Shown: positions 25,428 to 34,261, numbered from the stretch's first letter. The stretch is 64,000 nucleotides of DNA from DATLED01 sp035525495 (GCA_035525495.1 DATLED010000001.1:18693-82692); one strand, 5' to 3'. Notes: a model not told the origin generated them from the letters alone. Translations and numbers: made by a program.

Positions 25428-25982
25428 TCAAGGATCGCACGCCAGGCGCGCGTGGAGGTGTTCGTCGTGGCGCAGCCCGTCGCCGAAGACCGATCCGCTC
25501 CGGAGGACGCCCTCGAGGGCGAACCCACATCTGGTCGCGACCGCGCACGAGGCTTCGTTCTCGACCGCATGGAAGACCTGGACGCGGAACAGTCGAAGGT
25601 CGCCCAGGGCCCACGCCGTCGTCGCTGCAAGGGCGGCGGTGGCGATGCCGCGTCGGCGGTGCCCCGGCGCGACGCGGTACCCGATGGAACCCACACCTTG
25701 GGTGAGGTCCACGTCGAAGAGCGAGACGTTGCCCGCGTACTCGCCTGTCGCCGTCACGACGATGGAGAAGGTCGCGTGCCCGCCCGCTGCCCAGTCGGAG
25801 CCGCGGTCGCACCAGTCCCTCGCCGACACGACATCGACGACGAGCGGCGCCGGGTTCCACAGGACGACGTCCGGATCGGTCAGCATCGCAAGGGCGGCCG
25901 CCGCCTCAGCACGACGCGGCGGTCGCAAGATCAACCGGCCGCCGTCGGCGGACAGCTCGACGGTCTCGAGCACGTTCCCCAT
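25428..25982 (-). CDS. GNAT family N-acetyltransferase (RimJ/RimL type)
   Basis: This 184-residue acetyltransferase carries GGRLILRPPRRAEAAAAL at the N-terminus, the acetyl-CoA loop VAPGHRRRGIATAAL (Q/RxxGxG/A), and VENEASCAVATRCGFALEG, the motif typical of Rim-like acetyltransferases that modify protein N-termini or small amines. The substrate is unknown. It is first gene of a three-gene minus-strand operon; its ATG is 27 bp from the divergent VOC gene. Confidence 0.9.
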   Translation of the reverse strand: MGNVLETVELSADGGRLILRPPRRAEAAAALAMLTDPDVVLWNPAPLVVDVVSARDWCDRGSDWAAGGHATFSIVVTATGEYAGNVSLFDVDLTQGVGSIGYRVAPGHRRRGIATAALAATTAWALGDLRLFRVQVFHAVENEASCAVATRCGFALEGVLRSGSVFGDGLRHDEHLHARLACDP

Positions 25983-25997
25983 GACGCCAGTGTCGCT

Positions 25998-26003
25998 TAG
26001 GGT
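25998..26003 (+). promoter_or_regulatory. Leaderless -10 box, TAGGGT
   Basis: TAGGGT ends 6 nt before the ATG at 26010. A weaker minus-strand hexamer TAAGCG (complement of 25994-25999), 11 nt from the GNAT ATG, uses the same TA step. Confidence 0.55.
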
Positions 26004-26009
26004 GCGGCC

Positions 26010-26408
26010 ATGGGCGCGAACCTCACGAAGGACTCCATCGATCTCGGCATCGTCACCAACGACGGCGCCGCCCTCGTCGGCTTCTACCGGGACGTGCTGG
26101 GGTTCGAGGACCAGGGCGAGATGCCAATGCCCGGTGGGTCGATGCATCGCCTCGCGTGCGGCACCAGCGTCATCAAGATCGTCTCGCCCCGGAACGCTCC
26201 GCCGTCGTCCGCACCACCCGGCGGCATCCAGGGCGCGACGGGCTACCGCTACTGGACGATCACCGTCTCGAACCTCCCCGAGCTCGTCGCCGCCTGTGAG
26301 GGGGGCGGCCACAAGGTCGTCGTGCCGGTCACCGAGCTGCGGCCGGGGATCACGATCGCCATCGTCGAGGATCCCGACGGCAACTGGGTCGAGTTCCTGG
26401 CCGGGTAG
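26010..26408 (+). CDS. VOC/glyoxalase family protein
   Basis: This 132-residue vicinal-oxygen-chelate protein shows the two beta-alpha-beta-beta-beta repeats: DLGIVTNDGAALVGFYRDVLGF first, and WTITVSNLPELVAACEGGGHKVV to IVEDPDGNWVEFLAG second. The terminal Glu of VEF is a typical metal ligand. The family covers glyoxalases, dioxygenases and resistance proteins, so no reaction is assigned. It is cotranscribed (5-nt gap) with an FAD-dependent oxidoreductase. Confidence 0.88.
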   Translation: MGANLTKDSIDLGIVTNDGAALVGFYRDVLGFEDQGEMPMPGGSMHRLACGTSVIKIVSPRNAPPSSAPPGGIQGATGYRYWTITVSNLPELVAACEGGGHKVVVPVTELRPGITIAIVEDPDGNWVEFLAG

Positions 26409-26413
26409 CCGGG

Positions 26414-27478
26414 ATGCGGCGCTGCGACGTCCTCATCGTCGGCGGGGGAGCGATGGGCTCGGCCACGGCGTGGCAACTGGCGCGTCGTGGCGTCGACGTC
26501 GTGCTCCTCGAGCGCTTCGGTCGACACCACGCGAACGGGAGCTCGCACGGCGCGACCCGCATCTTCCGGTTCGCGTACTCGAATCCCTTGTACGTGCAGA
26601 TGGCGCAGGGCGCCCTGCCGTTGTGGCGCGAGCTCGAGCAGGACTCAGGTGAGTCGCTGCTCGACACGACCGGAGGCCTCGACATCGGGCGAGAGGCGGA
26701 CATCGCCGAGATCGAAGGGGCGCTCGGCGCATCGGGCGCGCACAGCGAGCGCGTCGATGCGGCCGATGCGTCGGAGCGGTGGCCGGGGATCGCGATCGAC
26801 GGGGCCGACGACGTCGTCCTCTTCCAACCGGACTCCGGGCGACTCTGGGCGGAACGCACGGTGTCCGCACTGCAGGCGCAGGCGACGCACCACGGCGGCG
26901 AGGTCCGCCACCACGAGCCGGTCGTCGAGCTGTCGATCTCGACCGGCCATGCCCGCACCGACGCCGACGAGTACCTCGCCGAGACGATCGTCGTGACCGC
27001 CGGCGCCTGGGTGGCCGATGTCCTCGCCGGCAACGAGGAGGCTGAGGGCCTCCCTCAGTTTGTCGTCACCCGGGAGCAGACGTTCCACTTCGCGCCGCTC
27101 GATGACGACCTCGCGTGGCCGAGCTTCATCCACCACCGCGACGGTGGCGCCCCCGCCGTCTATGGCCTCGAGACGCCCGGCGAGGGCATCAAGGTCGCCG
27201 AGCATGGATCGGGGGCGGTGACGGATCCCGACGGCCGCAGCTTCGATGTCGACGAGATCGGACGGCAGCGGGTGATTCGCTACGTCACCGAGCGCCTGCC
27301 CGGCGTCGAACCCCGCCCGACGACGGAGCTCACGTGCCTCTACACGAGCACGCCCGACAACGGCTTCGTGCTCGAACGCCGCGGACGCCTCGTCGTCGGC
27401 TCCGCGTGCAGCGGCCATGGCTTCAAGTTCACGCCGCTGATCGGCCAGAGGCTGGCGGACCTGGCAACGGGCGGCTGA
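26414..27478 (+). CDS. FAD-dependent oxidoreductase, sarcosine/N-methyltryptophan oxidase type
   Basis: This 354-residue DAO-family flavoenzyme has the dinucleotide motif VLIVGGGAMGSATAWQLARRG, GSSHGATRIFRFAY (the MSOX-like SHGxxR segment), FVVTREQTFHF and a C-terminal SGHGFKFTP motif next to a Cys, as in monomeric sarcosine and N-methyl-amino-acid oxidases. It would oxidise a secondary amine or amino acid, giving H2O2 or passing electrons on. Whether FAD is covalently held cannot be decided. It ends 6 nt from a convergent acyl-CoA dehydrogenase. Confidence 0.92.
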   Translation: MRRCDVLIVGGGAMGSATAWQLARRGVDVVLLERFGRHHANGSSHGATRIFRFAYSNPLYVQMAQGALPLWRELEQDSGESLLDTTGGLDIGREADIAEIEGALGASGAHSERVDAADASERWPGIAIDGADDVVLFQPDSGRLWAERTVSALQAQATHHGGEVRHHEPVVELSISTGHARTDADEYLAETIVVTAGAWVADVLAGNEEAEGLPQFVVTREQTFHFAPLDDDLAWPSFIHHRDGGAPAVYGLETPGEGIKVAEHGSGAVTDPDGRSFDVDEIGRQRVIRYVTERLPGVEPRPTTELTCLYTSTPDNGFVLERRGRLVVGSACSGHGFKFTPLIGQRLADLATGG

Positions 27479-27484
27479 CCGGGT

Positions 27485-29083
27485 CTATCCCGCGTTGGCG
27501 AGAAGCTTCTTCCCGATCACCCGGAGAGCCAGGATCTCGTCGGCTCCCTCGAAGATCGACAGCACACGCGCGTCGACGAACAGACGAGACACCGGGAACT
27601 CCTCGGCGTAGCCCATGCCGCCGTGGATCTGGAGGGCCTCGCGCGTCACCCACTCGGCGGCCCGGCAGACGTACGCCTTGACCATCGAGGCCTCCATGGC
27701 ACCCTCGCCCTTGGCCATCAACCGTCCGACCTCGTACATGAACTGGCGCGCCGACTGGATGATCACGGCCATGCGCCCGAGCTTCACCCGGGTGAGTTGG
27801 TAGTCGAGGATCGGCCGGTCGAAGACGACGCGGTTCGCGGCGTAGTCATAGGCCGCCTCATAGGCCGCCTGCATCACGCCGACGGTGCGGGCCGCCGTCT
27901 GGAGCCGGCCGTTCTCGAAGCCCTGCAGCGTCATGTAGTTGCCGCGCCCGAGCCCCGTCTCGCCGCCGATGAGGTTCTCCTTCGGCACGACCCATCCGTC
28001 GAAGGCGACCTCGTAGGAGTGCATGCCGCGGTAACCGATGGTGTCGATGGCTCGCCCCTCCATCTTCCCGCCAGTGCCCTCCTGGGTGAACTCGAAGCCG
28101 TGGCCGTCTCCGCGTGGCTTGGGCACGATGAACAGCGAGAGACCCCGGTGGGCGGCGCTGCGGTCGGGGTCGGTGCGGGCGAGGAGCATGAGCACGTCGG
28201 CGCGGGCGGCAAACGTGCACCACGTCTTCACGCCATTGATCGTGTAGGCGGTGCCATCGGCGGTCGGCGTCGCCGTGGTCTTCACGCCGCCGACGTTCGA
28301 GCCGAAGTCCGGCTCGGTCACGGCGACGGCGTTCAAGATCTCGCCGGTCGCCATCTTCGGGAGCCACTCGTGCTTCTGCTCTTCGGTGCCGCCTTGCACG
28401 AGGGCCCGGGTGAGGATCTCGGGACGCGTGATCAGCGAACCCGCGGCGCCGAGCGAGCCCCTCGACAGCTCCTCGGTGGCGACGACCATCGACAGGTACT
28501 CGCCCTCGCCCCCCGAGGCCCAGCCGCCGTAGGTCTCGGGGACGCTCAGGCCGAACGTCCCGATCTCGGCGAGGCCGGTGATGATCTCCTCGGGGATGTC
28601 GAGGTTCTCGCGGTGGACGTGCTCGGCGACCGGCTTGACCTTCTCCTCGGCGAAGCGTCGGAACGTGTCCTGCACCATCTCGAAGTCGCTGTCGAGGTGC
28701 CGCGGGCCGGGCTGGTCGGCGAGCGCGGCGACGAACTCGGCGGCGCGATAGGTGCGGACGAAGGGCATGGCAGCGTGGAGGGCGCCGAGTTCCACGCCCC
28801 ACTCGTCCTCGCGCCCGAGCACGCGGCTGGCGACGTCGTGGACGGCGTCGGCGACGAACGCGCAGGCGATGCGTGCTTCGACGTCGCCCTTGGCGCCGTA
28901 GTCGAGGACGGCTCGAGCGATCTCCACGCCGGCCGCGCCGTGGGCGAGGTCGTAGATCGCGCTCTGGTGGGCGTCCGGATCGCCCGCCGACAGGTGTCGG
29001 GCAGCCGCCTCGACGACGCCCTTGGCGACGTCGACGGCGGCAGCGGCAGCAGCGAGATCGGGAGCAGCGACTTCGGAGGCCAT
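27485..29083 (-). CDS. Acyl-CoA dehydrogenase with N-terminal extension
   Basis: This 532-residue flavoprotein is longer than the usual 380-390. An Ala-rich helical extension (about 1-145, AAAAAAVDVAKGVVEAAARHL, containing HGAAGVEIARAVLDYGAKGD) precedes a standard acyl-CoA dehydrogenase core: VPETYGG, ITRPEILT, AVTEPDFGSNVGGVKT, NGVKTWCTF, GFENGRLQTAARTVG and ALQIHGGMGYAEEFPVSRLFVDARVLSIFEG. The extension itself looks like a second helical acyl-CoA dehydrogenase fragment. The likely role is alpha,beta-dehydrogenation of an unusual acyl-CoA. ATG 29083 follows a TAGCCT box by 8 nt. Confidence 0.92.
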   Translation of the reverse strand: MASEVAAPDLAAAAAAVDVAKGVVEAAARHLSAGDPDAHQSAIYDLAHGAAGVEIARAVLDYGAKGDVEARIACAFVADAVHDVASRVLGREDEWGVELGALHAAMPFVRTYRAAEFVAALADQPGPRHLDSDFEMVQDTFRRFAEEKVKPVAEHVHRENLDIPEEIITGLAEIGTFGLSVPETYGGWASGGEGEYLSMVVATEELSRGSLGAAGSLITRPEILTRALVQGGTEEQKHEWLPKMATGEILNAVAVTEPDFGSNVGGVKTTATPTADGTAYTINGVKTWCTFAARADVLMLLARTDPDRSAAHRGLSLFIVPKPRGDGHGFEFTQEGTGGKMEGRAIDTIGYRGMHSYEVAFDGWVVPKENLIGGETGLGRGNYMTLQGFENGRLQTAARTVGVMQAAYEAAYDYAANRVVFDRPILDYQLTRVKLGRMAVIIQSARQFMYEVGRLMAKGEGAMEASMVKAYVCRAAEWVTREALQIHGGMGYAEEFPVSRLFVDARVLSIFEGADEILALRVIGKKLLANAG

Positions 29084-29091
29084 GGCCGCCG

Positions 29092-29097
29092 AGGCTA
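29092..29097 (-). promoter_or_regulatory. Leaderless -10 box, TAGCCT (minus strand)
   Basis: TAGCCT on the minus strand ends 8 nt before the acyl-CoA dehydrogenase ATG at 29083. Confidence 0.5.
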
Positions 29098-29117
29098 CCG
29101 AGGGTGGCCTGGCAAGC

Positions 29118-29765
29118 TCACATCTCGTGCCGGCGGGCGACGACGGTGACCAGTGGCGGCAGGACGACGGGGTCGTTTCCGGGATGGATCTCGGTGAGCA
29201 CCTCGAGGTAGTCGGCGACGGGTCCGGCGCCGGCACCCGCGGGTGCTTCGGCCCACGCATCGATGATCTCGAGCCCGGCCTCCACCACGAGCGCAGGCAG
29301 CAGCGCGCCGACGTCGGGATGGCGAGCGTCGGGCATGGAGAACGGCTCGCCGGCGATGCGCCCGGCCGACGTGATCGGCTCCTGGGCGACGACCCAGCCC
29401 CCGGTCCGGACTGCCGCCGCCATCCGCTTGAGGACGACCACGGGGTCGACGACGTGGAGCAGGAGGAAGCGGCAGAAGGCGAGGTCGACGGGCTCGGGGA
29501 GCGTCAGGTCCTCGCCTGCCTGCGTGAGGGCGATCACCTGGGTGTGGGCGGCGGCGGCTCGCGCGGACTGGTCGCGCGCTCGTGGGTCGAGGTCGACGGC
29601 GTAGATGCGTCCGTCGCGGCCGACGACCTCGGCGAGAGCGACGCTCACGTCACCGCCGCCGGCGCCCACGTCGACGCACCGCCAGCCCTCACGCAGCCCG
29701 AGCCGGTCCAGCGCCGTCGCCAGCGGCCGCCGGTAGACGTCGTTGCGCAGGCCCAGCTCGATCAT
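29118..29765 (-). CDS. SAM-dependent methyltransferase
   Basis: This 215-residue class I methyltransferase has motif I VDVGAGGGDVSV, an acidic residue ending beta-2 in YAVDLDPRA, and the post-core VDLAFCRFLLLHV and RTGGWVVAQEP. It is probably a small-molecule or ubiquinone/menaquinone-type methylase, substrate unknown. The ATG at 29765 is 7 nt after a TAGGTT box. Confidence 0.9.
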   Translation of the reverse strand: MIELGLRNDVYRRPLATALDRLGLREGWRCVDVGAGGGDVSVALAEVVGRDGRIYAVDLDPRARDQSARAAAAHTQVIALTQAGEDLTLPEPVDLAFCRFLLLHVVDPVVVLKRMAAAVRTGGWVVAQEPITSAGRIAGEPFSMPDARHPDVGALLPALVVEAGLEIIDAWAEAPAGAGAGPVADYLEVLTEIHPGNDPVVLPPLVTVVARRHEM

Positions 29766-29772
29766 GCGGTGG

Positions 29773-29778
29773 AACCTA
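29773..29778 (-). promoter_or_regulatory. Leaderless -10 box, TAGGTT (minus strand)
   Basis: TAGGTT on the minus strand ends 7 nt before the methyltransferase ATG at 29765. Confidence 0.6.
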
Positions 29779-29855
29779 CCGGGGCTCTCGGGTGCAGATG
29801 GCCGCCAGACGCCCGTTCGTGACCGAAAGCGGGTTGGGGTGGCAGCATCGTCGGC

Positions 29856-31016
29856 GTGATCCGCACCGACCCCGCCCTCGCTGATGAGCTGGTGGCGACC
29901 GTCCGCAAGTTCGTGCAGCGCGAGGTCGTCCCCCACGCCTCGAAGCTCGAGCACGACGACGAGTACCCCGAGGCGATGGTCGCCGGCCTGCGTGACCTCG
30001 GCCTGTTCGGCGCCACCATCCCGGAGGAGCACGGTGGCCTCGGTCTCGACACCGTCACGTACGCCCGCATCGTCGAGGAGCTCGCCGCCGGGTGGATGTC
30101 GCTCACCGGCGTCGTCAACACCCACCTGATCTGCGCCACCCTGATCAAGCTGCATGGCACCGAGGAGCAGAAGCGGGAGTGGCTTCCGCAGATGGCCAGC
30201 GGGGAACGCCGCGGCGCCCTCTCCCTCAGCGAACCCGACGCCGGCAGCGACACGAGGGCCCTGCGCTGCAAGGCGACGCGCGACGGCGACGAGTTCGTCA
30301 TCGACGGGGTCAAGACGTGGGTGACGAACGGGGAGCGCTGCGGGATCCTCGCCCTTGCCGCCCGCACCGAGGAGGGCATCACCTGCTTCATCGTCGAGAA
30401 GGAACCAGGCCGGGAGTTCGGCGGCATCACCGTCTCGAAGAAGATCGAGAAGCTCGGCTACAAGGGCATCGAGACCGTCGAGATGACCTACGCCGGTCAC
30501 CGGGTCCCCGCGTCGTGGGTCCTGGGTGGTCCCGAGGCCGGCCTCGGCCGCGGCCTGCACCACATCCTGGGTGCCCTCGAGCTCGGTCGGGTGAACATCG
30601 CCGCCCGCGCCTGCGGCGTCGGTCGCGCCTCGTTCGAGGCGGCCATCACGTACGCGCAACAGCGTCACACGATGGGGGTCCCGATCGCCAAGCACCAGGC
30701 GATCCAGTTCAAGCTCGCGGACATGGCGACGAAGCTCGAGGCGGCCCGCCTGCTCACCCGCAGCGCCGCCGAGAAGTTCGACACCGGTCAGCGCGCCGAC
30801 GTCGAAGCCGGAATGGCCAAGCTGTTCGCTTCGGAGACCGCCTTCGAGCTCGCCACCGAGGCCATGCGCATCCATGGCGGGTACGGATACACGACGGAGT
30901 TCCCCGTCGAGCGCTACTACCGGGACGCGCCGCTGATGCTGATCGGCGAGGGGACGAACGAGATCCAGCGGTTGGTGATCGCGCGCGGGTTGCTCGACCG
31001 CTACGCCATCGACTGA
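29856..31016 (+). CDS. Acyl-CoA dehydrogenase
   Basis: This is a standard-length acyl-CoA dehydrogenase (386 residues), acting in fatty-acid or branched-chain acyl-CoA oxidation. It shows PEEHGGLGLDTVTYARIVEEL, SLSEPDAGSD, DGVKTWVTNGE, the helical R-V-N-I-A-A-R segment, and AMRIHGGYGYTTEFPVERYYRDAPLMLIGEGTNEI (split here only for description; the catalytic Glu is expected in the E-G-T-N-E segment or in the helix G region, as for short/branched-chain types). The start at GTG 29856 follows CAGCAT-cgtcggc, a variant of the leaderless spacing. It overlaps the convergent GGDEF-EAL gene by 16 bp. Confidence 0.95.
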   Translation: MIRTDPALADELVATVRKFVQREVVPHASKLEHDDEYPEAMVAGLRDLGLFGATIPEEHGGLGLDTVTYARIVEELAAGWMSLTGVVNTHLICATLIKLHGTEEQKREWLPQMASGERRGALSLSEPDAGSDTRALRCKATRDGDEFVIDGVKTWVTNGERCGILALAARTEEGITCFIVEKEPGREFGGITVSKKIEKLGYKGIETVEMTYAGHRVPASWVLGGPEAGLGRGLHHILGALELGRVNIAARACGVGRASFEAAITYAQQRHTMGVPIAKHQAIQFKLADMATKLEAARLLTRSAAEKFDTGQRADVEAGMAKLFASETAFELATEAMRIHGGYGYTTEFPVERYYRDAPLMLIGEGTNEIQRLVIARGLLDRYAID

Positions 31017-32569
31017 GCCATGAGCCACGACTCGAGGCCGTCGGCGCTCAGCGGTCGCGACAGGTGAAAGCCCTGCACCTGGTCGCACCCGAGCGACTGC
31101 AGGGTGCTGATCGTCGCGTCGGACTCGACGCCTTCGGCCACGATCCGAAGCCCGAGGCCGTGCCCGAGGTCGATGATCGTCTGCACGAGCGCCCGTCCCT
31201 GATCTCCGGCCTCGAGGTCGAGGACGAACGAGCGGTCGATCTTCAGCTCGTCGAGCGGCAGCTTGGCGAGGTAGCTCAGCGACGAGTAACCCGTGCCGAA
31301 GTCGTCGATGCTGAGATTGACGCCCATCCCCTTGAGTCGTTGCAGGAGCTGGCCCGCCATCGGGAGATCCGACACGATCTGTGACTCGGTGAGCTCGAGG
31401 GTGAGCTGCCCCGGCGCCACACGACCGTCCTCGAACAGGCGGCCGAGCCAACGGACGAGTCCGGGGTCATAGAGGTTCTGCGCCGAGATGTTGGCGCTCA
31501 CGTCGATGTCGAGCCCGTGGCCGTTCCACGCCTCGCACTGCCGTCCGGACTCGCCGAGCACCCACTGGCTCAGCGCGCCGATCAGGCCGCGGTCTTCGGC
31601 GAGAGGCACGAACTCGCTCGGGGCGATCTCGCCGAGCTCGGCGTGGTGCCAACGGACGAGTGCCTCGACGCCCGCCATCCGTCCTGTCGCCAGATCGAGC
31701 TTCGGCTGGTACTCGAGGGTGAGCGCCCCATCGGCGATGGCGTCGCGCAGGCCGGCGAGGAGCTGCAGCCGCCGAAGGTCGAACGGGTCGCGGTCGGGTC
31801 GGTAGAGGGCGGTCCCCCGGTCGGTCTTCGCCGTCGACAGCGCAATGTCCGCGCTGCGCAGGAGCTCGGATGCGGTGCGTCCGTGTTCGGGGCCGACGGC
31901 GATGCCGACCGACGCCGTGGCCCGCACGCTCAGGCGCCCGAGGACGAACGGCGCCGAGAACGCCGCGGCCACCTGCGTGGCCACGAGCTCGGGCGCCCGA
32001 CCGCGGAGCTCGACGACGAGGCCGAACTCGTCGCTGCCGATTCGGCACGGCTCGGCTGTCGCGAACGGGAGGCGACGCAGCCGCGCTCCGCTCTGGCGCA
32101 AGAGGGCGTCGCCTTGCGCGTGGCCGAGGGTGTCGTTCACCTCCTGCAGCCGGTCGAGGTCGACGAGGACGGCGGTGACGGGACCGGCGGCGAGGGCCGT
32201 GCCCAGAAGCTCGAGGAAGTGGGCCCGGTCGCCGAGGCCGGTCAGGGCGTCGCGACCGGTCGTGTCCCTGCCGCTCGACGGCGTGAGGACGACGCCGACC
32301 CATCCGTCGTCGAGCGGGTGCACGCGCGCGTCGACCCGCGATCCGGGCGCGTCGGTGTCGAGATCGGTCAGCGTCATCTCGAGGGCGAACGTCGCCGCGC
32401 GCCGGACGCCCTCGAGCATGCCGTGGTCGTCGGTTCGCACGCGGAGCCGCCGCGCCGCGGCGTTGACGTCGGCCACCACAGGGTCCTCGGCCGGTCGCGT
32501 CGGGTCGGTCCGGTAGAGGACGACGCCGGCGTCGATGGCGCGGAGGAGCTCGAGGTGGGGGGAAGGCAT
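31001..32569 (-). CDS. GGDEF-EAL protein, predicted c-di-GMP phosphodiesterase
   Basis: This 522-residue protein has an N-terminal PAS-like sensor (about 1-100), a GGDEF domain (about 105-260) and an EAL domain (about 275-515). The cyclase signature reads GSDEF instead of GGDEF, so synthesis is doubtful and the domain may only bind GTP. The EAL domain keeps EALVRW, DDFGTGYSS, KIDRSFV and EGVE, indicating an active phosphodiesterase that hydrolyses c-di-GMP. No membrane segment is seen. A PilZ receptor gene lies 57 bp upstream on the same strand, giving a signal/receptor pair. Confidence 0.95.
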   Translation of the reverse strand: MPSPHLELLRAIDAGVVLYRTDPTRPAEDPVVADVNAAARRLRVRTDDHGMLEGVRRAATFALEMTLTDLDTDAPGSRVDARVHPLDDGWVGVVLTPSSGRDTTGRDALTGLGDRAHFLELLGTALAAGPVTAVLVDLDRLQEVNDTLGHAQGDALLRQSGARLRRLPFATAEPCRIGSDEFGLVVELRGRAPELVATQVAAAFSAPFVLGRLSVRATASVGIAVGPEHGRTASELLRSADIALSTAKTDRGTALYRPDRDPFDLRRLQLLAGLRDAIADGALTLEYQPKLDLATGRMAGVEALVRWHHAELGEIAPSEFVPLAEDRGLIGALSQWVLGESGRQCEAWNGHGLDIDVSANISAQNLYDPGLVRWLGRLFEDGRVAPGQLTLELTESQIVSDLPMAGQLLQRLKGMGVNLSIDDFGTGYSSLSYLAKLPLDELKIDRSFVLDLEAGDQGRALVQTIIDLGHGLGLRIVAEGVESDATISTLQSLGCDQVQGFHLSRPLSADGLESWLMAQSMA

Positions 32570-32626
32570 TCCCTCGCAGTGTGGCCTCTCGCGGGCCGCC
32601 TGCCTATGGCCAGTTCGGGCTAGTCC

Positions 32627-33250
32627 TCAGGCGGTGGCGGGCTCGTTGACGAGCTCGGCGAGGCGGAGCCGGTCGACGTCGTCGAGCTCGAGGAACACGA
32701 GGCGGTACTCGTAGCGACCGTCGTCCGTGGCGTTGGCCTGTAGCACGGCGGCGAGGGCGACGACCGTCTCGCCGCTCGGCAGCTGGAGCGTCACCGTCGG
32801 ATCGCAGCCGGAAGGGAAGGGCTTCGGCATGAGCGCCCGACAGCCACCCTCACCGATGTCGATCGACTCGCCCACGAGGCTGGAGAACGTGCCCGAGTCC
32901 TCGGCCGACGGGTCGTCGAAGTTGGACATGACGACCGGGATCTTGATCTGTGCTCGCGGTGCCGTGCGCCGCTGCACCCGCTCGATGTCGTGCACGCGGA
33001 GATCGATGATCTCGGCGCGTCCACCCTCGTGCGCGGTCAACACCGCGGACATGCGGTACAGCGCGTCGGGCGCGAAGAAGCTGGCGACGACCTCGCAGTC
33101 GAGATGCTCCGGCTTCGGCGACGCGCCGAGGTCGATGACGACCGGCCCGTCGTCTCCTTCGATCACCACGCCGGTCAGGCACTCGTTGCCGCCGTCGCTC
33201 ATCTCGATGAGCGCGACCTGACCCGCAACCGGTTTCCACGCGAACGGCAT
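32627..33250 (-). CDS. PilZ domain c-di-GMP receptor
   Basis: This 207-residue protein has an N-terminal YcgR-N-like beta domain and a C-terminal PilZ domain. The c-di-GMP-binding RxxxR (RTAPR at about 110) and a D-x-x-x-x-G element (DIGEGGCR, normally DxSxxG) are present, so binding is likely though the Ser is replaced. It starts at ATG 33250 with AGGAGGG about 6 nt upstream, one of the few genes here with a classical ribosome-binding site. It precedes the GGDEF-EAL gene and may report its activity. Confidence 0.88.
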   Translation of the reverse strand: MPFAWKPVAGQVALIEMSDGGNECLTGVVIEGDDGPVVIDLGASPKPEHLDCEVVASFFAPDALYRMSAVLTAHEGGRAEIIDLRVHDIERVQRRTAPRAQIKIPVVMSNFDDPSAEDSGTFSSLVGESIDIGEGGCRALMPKPFPSGCDPTVTLQLPSGETVVALAAVLQANATDDGRYEYRLVFLELDDVDRLRLAELVNEPATA

Positions 33251-33283
33251 TTCTCGGCCCTCCTGCGGTCAATGTACGCCACG

Positions 33284-33289
33284 TATCGT
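33284..33289 (+). promoter_or_regulatory. Leaderless -10 box, TATCGT
   Basis: TATCGT ends 6 nt before the GTG at 33296 and favours that start over the ATG at 33272. Confidence 0.55.
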
Positions 33290-33295
33290 TCGGAT

Positions 33296-34240
33296 GTGGC
33301 TGGTGGGCGGCGGGGGCGCATCGCGATCGTCGCAGCGATGGCATTCGTGGCTGCCGCGTCCGCCGCCGCCATCACGATGAGCTGGAGCGGCGGACCGACG
33401 ACTTCGATCGACGCTCGCATGCGGGCGCTGCCCAGCGACGGCATCGCGCTGCGGGCGCCATCCGGATGGGTCGACCGTCAGGGTCGGCCGAGCGGGCCGT
33501 CGGTGGTCCTCGAGCTCGAGCACCGGGTTGCGTTGGGTCGCATCGCCACGGAAGGGATGTGGCTGGCGCGCTGGTCGTCCGAGGATCCGGCGAAGGACCT
33601 CTCCCGATGGGCGAGGTGGCCCGGCCGTCGCGCCGACGTCGACATCGACGGGCGCCGGGCGCAGGTGCACGTCGAACGGATCGGACCGAGCGTCCTCGCT
33701 CGCGTCCCGCTGGCGTGGTCCCTCGTCCGCACCCGTTACCGGTTCGTGGCCAATGACTCGATCTACGAGGTCGGGTTCTGGGACGGCCCCGGTTCCCGGA
33801 ACGAGGCGATCCGGCGCCGGGTCCTCGACAGCGTGCGCCTCACGCCGCCGACGGACCGCATTGTGCGCGACGCCGGCCTCGAGCTCCGCGTCCCCGGAAC
33901 GTGGCACCGCGGCACCGACTGCGGGGAGTGCTGGTTCGGGAAGGAGGCCTGGGCCTACGTCATCCGCGCGTCGGCGCGGACGGTCGACGAGGGAGCGCTG
34001 CGCATCGTCGCCGCCGCCACCGCCCGCGGCGAGCCGGCGGAGTCGGTGCCGATCGTCGTCGATGGACAGCCGGCCGTCCGCGTGCGGTTCCGGTTCCAGG
34101 GCGATACCGACGTCGAGGACCTCGTGATCCAGCGCCGGGACGACCCCCGCAGGGTCGTGATCCTGGCGACGGCGTGGCGCACGCCGGCCGGCCGCGCCGA
34201 GCTCGACGCCGTCGTCGCCGGCTTGGTCACCCGCCGGTGA
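33296..34240 (+). CDS. Membrane-anchored hypothetical protein
   Basis: This 314-residue protein begins with a basic stretch and one membrane helix (AIVAAMAFVAAASAAAITM), then an extracytoplasmic beta-rich region. Two similar halves are apparent: each has an APSGW or VPGTWHRG element followed by VDGRRAQVHVE or VDGQPAVRVRF, suggesting an internal duplication of a small lipoprotein-like domain (PsbP- or LpqN-like in appearance). No function is recognised. GTG 33296 was chosen from the promoter spacing; ATG 33272 would add eight residues. Confidence 0.7.
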   Translation: MAGGRRGRIAIVAAMAFVAAASAAAITMSWSGGPTTSIDARMRALPSDGIALRAPSGWVDRQGRPSGPSVVLELEHRVALGRIATEGMWLARWSSEDPAKDLSRWARWPGRRADVDIDGRRAQVHVERIGPSVLARVPLAWSLVRTRYRFVANDSIYEVGFWDGPGSRNEAIRRRVLDSVRLTPPTDRIVRDAGLELRVPGTWHRGTDCGECWFGKEAWAYVIRASARTVDEGALRIVAAATARGEPAESVPIVVDGQPAVRVRFRFQGDTDVEDLVIQRRDDPRRVVILATAWRTPAGRAELDAVVAGLVTRR

Positions 34241-34247
34241 CCTCTCG

Positions 34248-34253
34248 TAACGT
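34248..34253 (+). promoter_or_regulatory. Leaderless -10 box, TAACGT
   Basis: TAACGT ends 8 nt before the MaoC-family ATG at 34262. Confidence 0.5.
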
Positions 34254-34261
34254 CGCAAGCC

